NCBI GenBank assembly: GCA_905221605.1
Contig: CAJNDS010002169.1
Coordinates: 91,001-155,000 of the forward strand
From: Symbiodinium natans
Taxonomy: Eukaryota; Sar; Dinophyceae; Suessiales; Symbiodiniaceae
Direction: 5' to 3'
DNA: 64,000 nt
Below the pieces are notes generated by a model. It made no database searches. It worked only from the letters and a program-made list of their open reading frames with translations, and was not told the origin of the DNA. The position numbers were made by a program, and so were the translations under genes. Each line of letters begins with the position of its first letter. Positions within the stretch are counted from its first letter, which is position 1. Shown one piece after another: positions 48,799 through 58,923 of this stretch.

Positions 48799-51700
48799 CA
48801 TATATATATATATATGTATACACATCTATATGTCTGCAACTGCTTTGCTTTATCATCCGGGATACGGATCTAAAAAAAATCATTTAGGATCAAGAAAAAA
48901 TTACTTAGGATCAAAAACTAATTTCCTCAGGATCAAGAAATAATTTATTCTGTTCTTCCGACAGAGAGAGGGAAGGGGGAGGAGGGAGGAAGCAAAGGAG
49001 AGAGGGAGTACGCATCTGTTCGAAACCCATTATGCGAGCATTGTGTTTGCAAATGGGGGGCAGGGCAAACCCCCCCCCAACAACCCCCCGCTTTTTTAAG
49101 TCGTGCCAGCTTGCTTCAAAGCATACGCGTCTTTTCGACGCCTCTGATGCGAGCATTGTGTTTGCAAATGGGGGGGGGAGACTCAGCCTCTGAAAGCTTT
49201 TTACAGTATTTGCAACCTCTGGAAACCCAGAAATGCTGGAAGGAAGGAAGGAGGGAAGGAAGGAAGGAAGGAAGGAAGTAAGGAAGGAAGGAAGCAAGGA
49301 AGCAAGCAAGGAAGCAAGGAAGCAAGGAAGCAAGGAAGCAAGGAAGCAAGGAAGCAAGGAAGCAAGGAAGCAAGGAAGCAAGGAAGCAAGGAAGCAAGGA
49401 AGCAAGGAAGCAAGGAAGCAAGGAAGCAAGGAAGCGAGGAAGCGAGGAAGCGAGGACGCGGGGAAGCAAAGAAGCAAAGAAGCAAGGAAGCAAGGAAGGA
49501 AAGGAAAGGAAAAGAAAGGAAAGGAGAGGAGAGGAGAGGAGAGGAGAGGAAAGGAAAGGAAAGGAAGGAAGGAATCAAGAAAGAAAGAAAAGGAAAGAAA
49601 TAACAAAATGAAGAAAGCAAGGAAGAAGTCGTGCCAGCTTGCTTCAAAGCATACGCATCTTTTCGAAACCCAGAGCATTGTGTTTGCAAATGGGGGGCGG
49701 CCCCCCCCCCCCCCCCAACAACCCCCCGTTTTTTTTAAAGTGCTGCCAGCTTGCTTCAAGGCATACGCGTCTTTTCGACGCCTCTGATGCGAGCATTGTG
49801 TTTGCAAATGGGGGGGGGGGGAGCTGCGCCCCGCCAACCCCCCCGCTTTATTTTGAGTCGTGCCAGGTGCTTCAGCATACTTTCGAAACCACTTTTTTTG
49901 AAACTTCTAATGCCATGCCAGCATTGATTTGCAGCCTCTGGAAAATCAGAAATGCTGCTATTTACAGTATTTCCAGCCTCTGAAAGCGCAGAAATGCTGC
50001 TATTTGAGGTATTTGCAGCCTCTGGAAGCTCAGAAATGCTGCTATTTGCAGTATTTCCAGCCTCTAGAAGGGCAGAATTGCTGCTATATACAGTATCTGC
50101 AGCCTCTCTGGAAACTCAGAAATGCTATTTTCAGTAGTTCCCGCATAAATGTTTTCTTTCGTATTTAGAGCTTGCGAACGTCCAGAAATGCTGCATTTCT
50201 GAGCGTTTACAGCCTCCGCTCCGCTTGCAAGAAGCCTTCAGTAAACTATGTTTTGATCCCAAATAAGTTTTTTTGATCCGCCTATAAATAAAGTATTATA
50301 CTTATTTTTTGATCACAAATACATCTTTTTTTGATCCCCTACCCCACCGTCTGCCCTTGAGGACCTGTGCAAGCTTCTCAAGGAGTTGCAGCATCATCAG
50401 AACTCTGGCGACGACATGTCACAAAAGTCGGAACCCGAGGGGATGCCAGAAAGTGCCTAAGCTGCTGCTTCCAAAGTGCGGGGTGCTTTGTAGGACAGTG
50501 GGGAGGGGGGGGGAGTCAACGAGTGCAGGAGGCTGCAAGTTTGAATGTGCACTGCCAATCGGGGGTGAGCATGCTGGCGTGTTGTCTTTACCCTCAGGTT
50601 CTGCTGCATCGGATGAATGCAATAGTACAGCTCAGTACAATCAGCATATTGGTGCCGGCGGAATCTTCATTCACGTTATGGCATGCCACAGATGTGTCAG
50701 GTTGAAGATCAAGGTGCAGATGATCGTTCTTAGCTCGGTCGATCTTCATGTTGCCTCTTCGCCTATCTGCTCAGATGGCACCTCTTTGTAACCTTGTACC
50801 ATCATCCCGCTGTGCTTGCTGTACGTAAGGCTGATGCACGCAATCGCATGGCTGCGCTGTCAAGCTCAATGCACCAGGCTTCGGGCTGAATGCAGATAGC
50901 CAAACCAGCGCTTGCTAGTGCACATAAGCACGTTCCTTGTGACCACCAGGCAGATGCGCTGCAGCAAGAGTCGCTACCTGAGATGGCGCGTATGAACATG
51001 TGATCGTTGGTCACTCCCAAGTCGTTGAGGCAGGATGTTTTGTGGAGGGACCGGCTTGCGAAGGACGCGTGCCGGTTTTCGCTTGTCTTACAGTTATTCG
51101 ATCAGCCATTGCACCGCTCCTCCTTATCATAATTGATCCGACGCGACCACTACCGCCTTTTCATGGCAATGCCATTCCAGATCAGCACTGGCAGATACGC
51201 TCTCAGGACGCGGCGGCAGCAGAGGTCCAGCTAAAGCATGCCGATACCCTTCGTGCTGCAGACAGTTCACGGGAGGATGAGATTGTGGGGTTCCCAGGCA
51301 GATACGCATACTGGTAGCAGGATTGCAGGCATGTCGGACTGAAGGCTTTTGATTGTTGGGATCTCATCGGATGTGTAAGATGGATAAGACACGATGATAC
51401 GAGAATGTGCAGACAGTCCACCCACGCTGTGCAGGGATTCCCTGTTGCACGGTGCTTTGGATTCATGAAGCCACTTGTCGCACTTACCCAGGCAAAGCTG
51501 TCAAAGTTGGTACGGGCCAAAGGACCGATACTGTTGCATTGCTCAGCAACCGGGGTTGGGAATTGGTGGACGGTTTAAATCCATACGGAGGTTCGGCCAG
51601 CATCGCGTGTGTCACGTCTGGTCAGTGGAGGAGACCGGAACAGCTTTGCAGAACTGCAGCTTGAGGAAGTGCCGCGAGCCTTGGCATTTTGACATTGCAA

Positions 51701-52215
51701 AGCCGAGGGCCTTCTAAGTGGCAAAATTGGGACACGTATGTGGGATCAGGCGCAAGATGACCCAGGACAAAGCCAGTTGTCCCTCAGAACAGAGACCGGG
51801 CCGTGAATTTGCCTGAAAGGGTGCCCTGACTTAGCCGCACAGCATCGTAATGCTCAGGTCAGTTCGAAGCCAAAGTGACCCAGCTGGAGAGCCAAAGTGC
51901 TCGAGTTCTGCAGGAGGCGTGCCGCATGCTGGCATGGCGTTGTGCTCAGCACGGCATCTGACTGAAGGCGAGGCTTGCACAGAGCGAGATGGAAGAGCGA
52001 TTTCGCTCTGAGCGGGCCGAGCAGCAGGAGCAGGAGCAGAGCCACAGGCCTGCGAGACATGTGTACTGGGAATGGAAAGACTTAGATCACAGATATGTCC
52101 TAAGGCAGAGTATCATAGAGTCTCCTTCCGAAGGTCACAAGCAGCCCTCCTGCGTGAGCAGCTGAATGCAGCCCCCGTGGCTCTGGCAGCCTTGTGCCGG
52201 CGTATCGCACAGGAG
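42730..52215 (+). CDS. Chain of coiled-coil exons, likely downstream part of the LRR gene
   Basis: More than twenty short plus-strand segments encode Glu/Gln/Ala/Leu/Arg-rich helices separated by stop-rich DNA. Examples are VAEQEAVEAEAEASTAQKAA (about 42765), QKQEDHFAEQLLRL (43112), RQRAEEGEHASVEAARQEES (43328), ADAEQQLFEWEKQIRG (43710), EDLEASLRADLLQTSQRLQE (43857), SEYRQLHQLVEDER (45892), MEQSQRRLSAAELALAQKSK (47521), MEDAEGEMRQLRRVAESL (48393), LQQSLTNLQAALERRREARM (about 48575), QIRSQDAAAAEVQLKHADTL (51200), QFEAKVTQLESQSARVLQE (51860) and MEERFRSERAEQQEQEQSH (51987). The heptad-like spacing and uniform strand suggest one long rod protein following the LRR domain. Candidate homologues are LRR/coiled-coil cytoskeletal or centriolar proteins, but none is identified. 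Two or more genes are possible. Introns hold the microsatellites listed separately. Confidence 0.55.
44283..44445 (+). repeat. CACC/CACG/CACA microsatellite
   Basis: A cytosine/adenine alternation moves from CCCACCCA through CTCACGCTCACG to CACACGCACACG within one intron. All overlapping open frames are Thr/His or Val/Cys-rich by-products. Confidence 0.85.
46865..47168 (+). repeat. Telomere-type repeats ending in a 67-nt poly-G run
   Basis: TTTAGGG units (46875-46965 with variants, then 47048-47101) are separated by a GGGGTTTGGGTTGAGGG segment that itself occurs twice (about 46859 and 47018). The second array runs directly into G at 47102-47168 without interruption. The next coding segment (AQVVDGLHEHALNLRAQEQK, about 47208) starts 40 bases later. 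Confidence 0.85.
48675..48822. repeat. (AT)n microsatellite
   Basis: Long AT alternation interrupted by AATTAAAA, ATTCTTTTTTACA and ATTTACAT. It lies in an intron of the coiled-coil region. Confidence 0.9.
49000..49900 (+). repeat. Dispersed ~70-110 bp repeat around a GGAA/GCAAGGAA microsatellite
   Basis: The text GTGCCAGCTTGCTTCAAAGC followed by ATACGCGTCTTTTCGA and GAGCATTGTGTTTGCAAATG then a G run occurs at about 49104, 49628 and 49742, with partial copies at about 49010 and 49858. Each copy ends in a G run followed by a CCCCCC/CAACCCCCC segment. A long purine microsatellite at about 49238-49620 shifts from GGAA through AAGGAAGC to GGAAA/GGAGA. The large Pro/Ser/Leu-Phe open frames over it are by-products of the repeat. 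Confidence 0.85.
49920..50150 (+). repeat. ~42-bp tandem repeat (about five copies)
   Basis: CAGCCTCTGGAAACTCAGAA then ATGCTGCTATTTGCAGTATTT repeats with a 41-45 base period from 49931 to about 50140. A single related copy lies at about 49200-49237, before the purine microsatellite. Each repeat contains a TTTGCAG or TTTCCAG acceptor-like motif. Confidence 0.85.
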
Positions 52216-52624
52216 TCAGTTTTTCCTTTTCCTTCTCAATGATCTCTGATCTCTCAATGCGTAGTAGAGGAAACCCTCTGCTCCAAGAAAGATGGAGATG
52301 AGAGTGAGACTGAGGGTTTTTCAGGTCTTCCAAGGGTTCTGCTTCGACTACATAAACTGACGAATGTGATAAAGGCAGTGTAGCCTCATCATGTCAATCG
52401 GAAACATGTTTGACAAACACATCTGGGCAAGCAGCATCAGTGTGTCTTGCATGTGCTGAAGGAGCGCCACACTTCTCAGACGCGAGTGAGAAGTCTTCTG
52501 GCCCCTTGCTTGAAGCCTTCATGCTGTATACAGTGCAGCTGAAGACTGGAAACCTTGATCCCTGCATCTCCCATTCTCAAGCTTCGGTCTCAAGACCCCT
52601 GGCTCGAGCAGTTTGCTTTGAGCG

Positions 52625-53368
52625 ATGGCCTTTGTGACGTTTCCAGACGTCTCTGCGCGGCTCCAGGGCCCAGGCAGCCCAGGCCACCCAGGCCACCCAG
52701 GCGGCCAAGGACTGCAGTTGCAGCCAAAAGCGAGGGCGGTGCATGGAGCGCCGCAGAACTCCGCTTCAAGTTCGAAGTTGGCTGGCCTCACAGCGGCGTG
52801 TGCTGCTCTGAGGCATAGGCACAACAAGAGCACGGGGGCTAAGGCTTCGAACTCCGAGATTGCGCAGGCACTGGCCGAAGGCCGCATGATCACTTTGGAG
52901 GAGGCGGCCGTGCGCAAGGGCCTATCCGCCTTCTTCCTCGTCCTGTACCTTTGGCAGGCTTTTCTGGTTGCCAGCACGGGAGAGGCAACTCTCAGCATTG
53001 CTGGCTCAAGCTACTCGACGCTGGCTTTGCTGGCTTCGAATTTCGTGGGCTTCGGAGGAAGTGGGCTTCTGAGCCTCTGAGGCTGTGCTGCAGCGCTGAG
53101 ATGGAACATGAACGGCCCCTTCACATTTGCTGAAGCCTCGGAGGAGTATCTTGACTTCTTGCGGGAGAAGCGGAGGCAGGTCATCGGGCTGATCCTTGTC
53201 AGTGTTGCCAGCGGCGTGCTGGCCGCTGGCATCGTGGCGGAAATCCGCGGCGACGCCCTGGAGGCCGTGGTGCCTGCCGTGCAGACAATGGCTGCGCTCC
53301 TCATCTTTTCAGCTGTTGGCCTTGGTGCCTATGGCTATACGCAGGGGGGCTCCCGCAGGGACCTCTAA
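52625..53368 (+). CDS. Small multi-pass membrane protein, split across two frames
   Basis: Frame one (52625-53078) starts MAFVTFPDVSARLQGPG. It has a Gly/Pro/His and Ala-rich N-terminal region that could be a targeting sequence, the motif EIAQALAEGRMITLEEAA, and a hydrophobic segment (LSAFFLVLYLWQAFLVAS). Frame two (about 53082-53368) reads ALRWNMNGPFTFAEASEEYL, a basic helix, then two hydrophobic segments (VIGLILVSVASGVLAAGIVA and ALLIFSAVGLGAYGY), ending SRRDL with TAA. The two parts read as one protein. The best phase-compatible join would remove only 27 bases (53055-53081, GA...AG), shorter than any other intron here. A frameshift or a GT-AG intron at 53045 is also possible. The family is not recognised; a plastid location is only a guess from the N-terminus. 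Confidence 0.5.
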
Positions 53369-53369
53369 G

Positions 53370-54720
53370 TGCAGGATGGCGTAGGATGCTTGATGCTATT
53401 TGATGCTTCATTTCATTTTCCGTGTTTTCCGTCCCTGGAGCCCGCCAATTCCGGGCACCGCGGCGACGCCTAAAAGCCGACTTGAACTCAAAGCATCGAA
53501 TTCGCTGGAGTTCAGTTCCTGCGAACGATTTTCAAGCAAAGCCTTGCTTCGCACCCTGGCCTGCACTGGTACCTAAGACGAGTGACGGGCCCTGTCCAAG
53601 AATCGGGCAGTGCCCAGAGAGTTTGGGCGCCTTTGCAGGTTCCAGCAGGCAGCAGGTCTCTGCTTTGTGAAAAGAGCCACGGAAGCATCGCGCTCACCTG
53701 CAACTGTGACTCATCTGTTGATGCCGATCGGGCCAATGACATCATGATTAGCATGATGGGAGTTTGCGAAAATAGGGGACCCCCAACATAGATCCCCAAT
53801 AGTAGGATCCCCTAATCGATAGGGACCCCGATAAGGTACCCCGTAAACCCCCTGATCAAGCTGCCAATCTCATTAAGATTGCCCAGGCTGGCTTCAGTGC
53901 CTCATCTTCTTGAGCGTCTGTGTGCCCAGCGTCGGAAGCTTGCTGGTTGAGTTTTTGAACACGTGTAGCTCTGGGAGCACTCATGCGATTGGTCCTGCAA
54001 CAGGGGAATCTGATGAATCTGAGGTTGATTTCGACTTCGACACCATTCTGGATGTTGACGCTGTGAACCTTGTCTTGGGAGTGCTTGACCCTGCCAGCTG
54101 CAGCAAGTACCTCAGCACATCAGGTCTTTTTGCACGACTCCTGGGTGTCTTTTCCTTTGCCATGACCCTTCTTCTCGTCCTTCCCACTCTTCTCATCCGC
54201 CAAGCGACGACGGCATTCTAGAAATGGTGCTAGTGGCAGAGGGTTCCACAAAAAGGCTGTCGCAGTTGAGCTCCCTTCAGCTTCAGCGCGGCCGAATCTT
54301 GGCTTGGAGCTTGGACTGCCCATTTCTTGGTATTGTGGTATTGTGAGAGGACACGTCGCGAGAGGTCTCGGTGAACAATTTCGTGGTTCTGGAAAACAAC
54401 CGAACGAACCAGGGGGCGCGGCGCCTCGCGCACGAGTCTAACGCAGAGGATGCAGGCCCGTCGGCAGAGGAGCTCATATTTTCCCAGCTCTGACCGTGTG
54501 GAAATTCAGAGCTTTCGCTGCAGGCCGATCCGCAGGACAGCTAAGCAGGCTCCTGAGGTGCATCTGTTTGTATTAGCCTCTACTTCGCAGTCCTGAGCAA
54601 GGCCTTTTGAGATGACAGGGGCTGAACCATCCCCAGTTTCAGAGAGGTCGCGTGGGTGCAGCGCGACGCCAGACGTGAAACGAACAGCGCGAGCAATCTT
54701 CACTTCCTCCGAAGGAATTC
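53370..54720. other. Intergenic; no assigned gene
   Basis: No conserved motif was recognised. A minus-strand segment near 53985-54290 has Lys-rich text (DEKSGKDEKKGHGKGKD) followed by SKSKSTSDSSDSP, a composition like the SR-like exons at 5-9 kb, but the plus strand is equally open and acidic there. I leave its direction undecided. A short run of near-palindromic AGGGACCCC/GGTACCCC text lies at 53775-53860. Confidence 0.4.
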
Positions 54721-54732
54721 CTGAACTGCGAC

Positions 54733-57700
54733 ATGGAGGCCTTTCGCAGGATGCAAAGGCCGCGGTACGTTCGTACAGTTCGTATGCTCAGAAACAGGAT
54801 GCACCGCTTGAGGAGTTCATCTTCTGGATTGCCAAGAAACCCAAAGTGTGCCCCAAGAGTGTCCGAAATATCCTCCCCTTTCTGGTGCGGCATCTCCTCA
54901 CAGGCAGTGCAGGCAGTGAGCTGCATAGCAGATGCAAGCAGCAAGGGTGTGACGTCCCGGAGCGGTGTGCAAAGGCAACGCAGAAAAGGTGCTACTTGCA
55001 GATTATGCGAGACAGAACTGCACACAGTTGCTCTAGATCTCAGAAGAATCACAAGAATCTGATCTGGTGCAGGATCCACAGAACCACATGGTTGCGCAGC
55101 TGTTTGGCATATGTCGGTTAGGAGGTCCGCTGCGCCGTCCGCCTGGCGGCTGGCACGTTCAGCGCCGCACTCAGGGGAGCCGAGGAGCCCAGCTGCAAAA
55201 CCCTAAACCCCCTAAACCCCCCAAAACCCCCCAAACCCCCTGAACCCCTATATAAACCCCTGAACCTCCTAGACCCAAACCCCCCTTGAACCCCCTGAAC
55301 CCCTGAACCCCTTGAACCCCTAAAGTGTGCTGTGCTTGAAGATCCCTCATCTAATGGTCCCAGTGCGGAGGTGCCGCCAGCCGAATTTTGTCGTGAGCGG
55401 ACTGGAAGCAACTCTTTAGGAAGGCATGGTCCGACACTGAGAAAGCCGTCTGTGGCCATTCTGTCAGTGCCCTGTAAATGTGACTTGAACATTCAAACAA
55501 TGCGGATTCAACAAGAACCGCATCTGAGCCTCGAACCTTCTCTCACGCGACTGTGGCTGCTCAGGAGTCTGTTCAGCAATATGTTGGTGAGTTTCGAGAT
55601 CTAGCCAAGAGACCTCGTTCCTTCTTGACGCAGGCCCCCTTATGCACCATGAAGCGTCTGAGGGAGCCCTTTCCCTGAAAACTATGTTCTTTTCCAGCGT
55701 CGCAATACCTCGATATGGATGACTGCATGCCTGCAGCTGATCATTTTTCTTCCATGGCAGGTGCTGAATTTGGGCTGCATCGTTTTCTCTGCGCTGATGC
55801 TCTGGAAGGGCCTGATGGTGGTAACAAAAAGCGAAAGCCCCGTTGCCAGGATCTTAAGATGTCGAAGGGTGGACATCAAATTGAGTGAAGGTGGCCCCTG
55901 ACCGGGGCTGCCGTTTACCATTGTCCACTTTGATCGAAACTCTTGCAGCTGCAAGTAGTGCAGCAACACGTTAGGACCGTGAGGAAGGAAGTTCTACAAT
56001 GACTGATTCCACACCGCTGTGTGGTTGTGTCCAAGTTGTGTACCCTTTTCCTCCACCTGTGCATCCACCAACCGTGTCCTTTCGAAGGTAGTGGTGCTCA
56101 GCGGCAGCATGGAGCCGGGCCTTCAAAGAGGTGACATCCTGTCCTTTGGCCTGCAGCTAACAAGCAGTTCACACAGTGGCTGCTCGAATCGGGCTTCTGC
56201 ACTGAAGCCTAGAGCGTGTGTTCTGGATAAGTTATGCCTCTATGCCCCCTATGCCAACTCCTCGCGATCCCTTGCAAGCCCAGGTTTCTCACACTCTTTG
56301 GGGAGCCGTCGCAGACTTAATGTTGTGCGCTTTTTTTTGGACCACCGTCGGATCACGCACTTGCAGCCTAAAACAATCTGCTCGCAGGTTCAAGCCCGGC
56401 GATGTTGTTGTCTTTCAGATCGAGGGTCGGGTGCGGCTGGCTCGGGTTCGGCCGTAAGTGAGTTTCATTAGCCTCGATAGCCCAGCGCCTATGGAAGGAC
56501 ATTCCGATTGTCCACAGACTCTTGAACGTGCATGAAAGACCCGCGCGGCGCTGAGCAGCCCCACTGCTAGATGCTGAGCACGGAAGCGGACATGTCATTT
56601 GGCTCACAGGTTGGAACCTGCAAGGTTTGGATATGGATCTTTTCCAAAATAGGGGTACCCTTTTTATATACCCCAACTAAAACAGAATCCCCTTAAAGGG
56701 ACCCCCAAACAGGGCACCCCCATATTTGGAAACCCCCATATCGTCTAGTATGTTGCAGGTCTAGTAGGAATCTAAGGGTTTTCATATGGGACCCTCGCTG
56801 TACAACATATGCTGCTCACAGATAATTTCCGTGTGGAACGAAAGGCAAGATGCACAAAGGGAACTCCGTTTGCAATCAGAATTCATCCCGAGGTCTATTG
56901 AGACCTCCAGGTAGAACCATGGAGAACAGTTGCGTCATTAGAACTGGTGGAATGGAGCCGGGAACTGTCGTGAGCACAGCTAGTTTCCATCGCGACCGCA
57001 TGTGCGTTGAGTGCCGAATGCTAGGCTACCCACGCACACCACAAGGTCAAAAGGCTCTTGATTGGCGGCTACCTACGCACACCAAAAGGTCAAAGGGCGT
57101 GCTTGGCTAAACAAAGCATACGAAGTGGCTTGGGGTCAGCCCTTGCTGCAAACAGGATTCGGCCGATGTACAGAGGTACTCAGGATTCTCCGAGTCTTGC
57201 TTTAGATGCTCAATATACAGAACACACACCCGAACTCTCATAGGAGCCTGACGACTCTCTTCTGAGAGCCCAGCATCTTTGGAGTCATTCGGTGGCCGAT
57301 TCTGTCAGGATGGAACACTTTCCATGCTCACGAAAGGTGACAACAACCAGGCCACGGCTCAGCTACATTCTTTAAGGTGCTCCTGCCAACACACAAAGCC
57401 TGCAACAGGTAGATGACAGAGGTCTCTATGCAGCGAGGCTTCAGAGGGAGAATTGCTGCTTGGACTGGTTTGGCATTGAGCTGCGGCATCTATCTACGCA
57501 GGCAGCTGTTCCTCAGCAAGAAAGAGATCATGGGGCGTGCAAGATGCTTGGCACATCGAAGCTGCTTGTGCATGGACGGTTTCATTCCGACTAGTTTGGA
57601 TTGCAAGGCGCAGGCATATCTGCCGTACGTCGGAATGGTCACAATTTGGCCCACCCCTGTGTGCTGTGGAGGTGTGCAATGCGAAGGGCTTGATGTCTGT

Positions 57701-57862
57701 GACATGTCTGTCCCATGGCTGAGGTTGAACGACTACCCGTGGCTAAAATATGTTTTGATCGGCTCGATGGGCTTCTTTGCTTCTCGGTGGCACGACTGCT
57801 CGCAACAAAGCAAACATTCTGTTGCCACATGCTGCCCCGCATCAGGTCATAATCGGTCGTGA
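54733..57862 (+). CDS. SEC11: SEC11, catalytic subunit of ER signal peptidase, ~10 exons
   Basis: Removes signal peptides of secretory proteins at the ER membrane. Exons in phase: 54733-54768 ([12 protein letters not shown], proposed start), 55761-55844 ([20 protein letters not shown], the transmembrane helix, then SESPV), 56088-56155 ([17 protein letters not shown]; catalytic Ser 56106-56108), 56388-56430 ([14 protein letters not shown]), 56498-56533 ([12 protein letters not shown]; catalytic His 56513-56515), 57309-57350 ([14 protein letters not shown]; Asp 57339-57341), 57409-57434 (VDDRGLYA; second Asp 57415-57417), 57502-57538 ([11 protein letters not shown]), 57614-57648 ([11 protein letters not shown]) and 57724-57862 ([21 protein letters not shown]). 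The total is about 181 residues, normal for the S26B family. The eukaryotic His (instead of bacterial Lys) identifies SEC11. The first exon and the final C-terminal tail are least certain. Most donors are GC or GA. Confidence 0.88.
55194..55325 (-). repeat. Degenerate telomere-like CCCTAAA/CCCCTGAA tract
   Basis: CCCTAAA units grade into CCCCCTGAACCCCTGAA variants. The tract lies in the first proposed intron of SEC11. Confidence 0.75.
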
Positions 57863-57864
57863 GT

Positions 57865-58920
57865 AACGTCTTCCGACCCTGAAGGGTTACTGGCCATGGC
57901 CGTGGCATTCGTGCAGAAGGTTGACATAGTGGACATAGCTCGTAGCCGCCATCTCACCACACCAAGCCGTTTCATCGCGGGTTCCAGCCCGCAAGCGTGA
58001 GGGGATCCGTGCCATCTCAAAATGTTCTCCGCATGCCTCGGGAGAGTTTACAGGTCATCGCGCGGCTTGTGCAGACTGAATTCTGCTCATGGTTTGTGCT
58101 GCCGGGCGTTTTTCCTTTGCAGCGTAGCTGTGGCCCAGTCCTGCGGCCAACCTTCAGAGGTCATCGCAGTTGCAAGTTGTTGTCTCCTTGGTTCTCAGTC
58201 TTCTAAGTGTCCCTTTACATTCGACGTCGCTGCCAGGCGTGGGTGATGAGGCATCAGGACAGCTTGTCACCGGATGCAGACTTGAAGAGTGTTGGCTGTC
58301 CAAGCTTGGTGCAGGAGTCGCGAAAGCACAGATAAGCGCCACCCCAGGTGAGAATGCCGACGGCTCCCGACATAAAGTCGGAAGACTACTACAAGGCCAG
58401 TGCGATGTCCTGATAAGTACGAGTATGCGGGAGTACATATGACCACACTTGATCAAGGTGCGTCCCGTCGCCCTGTCCCCTCCTTCCCCTTATCCAGCAT
58501 CTTTCCGTTATGTGCTTGTTTGGTTTCGGTTGGCTTATTCAATTCAGGTTTAGGGTTTAGACCGTTCAGGCTGTTATTGCTTCGGGTTCAGGCTTGAGAT
58601 GCAGGGTTTAGGCTTTGTTTGTCAGGGCTGAGGTCTATATTTGCATACATTACGTGCTACTCCCGCTGGGTCCCACTCCCACTCCAATTCATCACAACAA
58701 CCATCAGAACCGTCACCGCCCTTGCAGCACCACGAGCACTGCGGCACCCCCCCGGACTTCTCCGCGTACTAGATTTGCACAACAAAGCCACTTTCGAGCA
58801 ACCGGAGCTCCAGAAGCACCGCCAGCATGTGCCAGCACAAGCGGTGCCAGCAAAAACTGCTAGTGACTGCTAGTGACGAGTGCAGACGTCCATCCATTGT
58901 GGCTCGATCTGTCAGATGTG
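57865..58920. other. SEC11-DnaJ gap; upstream DnaJ exons not found
   Basis: No exon could be assigned. The J-domain frame begins at a CAG acceptor at 58923, so at least one 5' exon with the start codon must lie in this interval or be missed. A short TTTAGGGTTTAG motif occurs at about 58549. A trinucleotide-like GAGTGCAC stretch and CTAGTGACTG duplication (58858-58878) are visible. Confidence 0.5.
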
Positions 58921-58923
58921 CAG

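Noticed and set aside
48911-49837. 308-codon minus-strand frame rich in Leu/Pro/Ser/Phe
   Set aside because: It reads straight through the GGAA/GCAAGGAA purine microsatellite. Period-matched repeats such as LLPCFLAS follow the DNA repeat and do not indicate a protein.
54612-55121. 169-codon plus-strand frame
   Set aside because: It contains, in another frame, the proposed first SEC11 exon (MEAFRRMQ). It also overlaps an equally long minus-strand frame and has no motif, so I treat it as mostly intronic.
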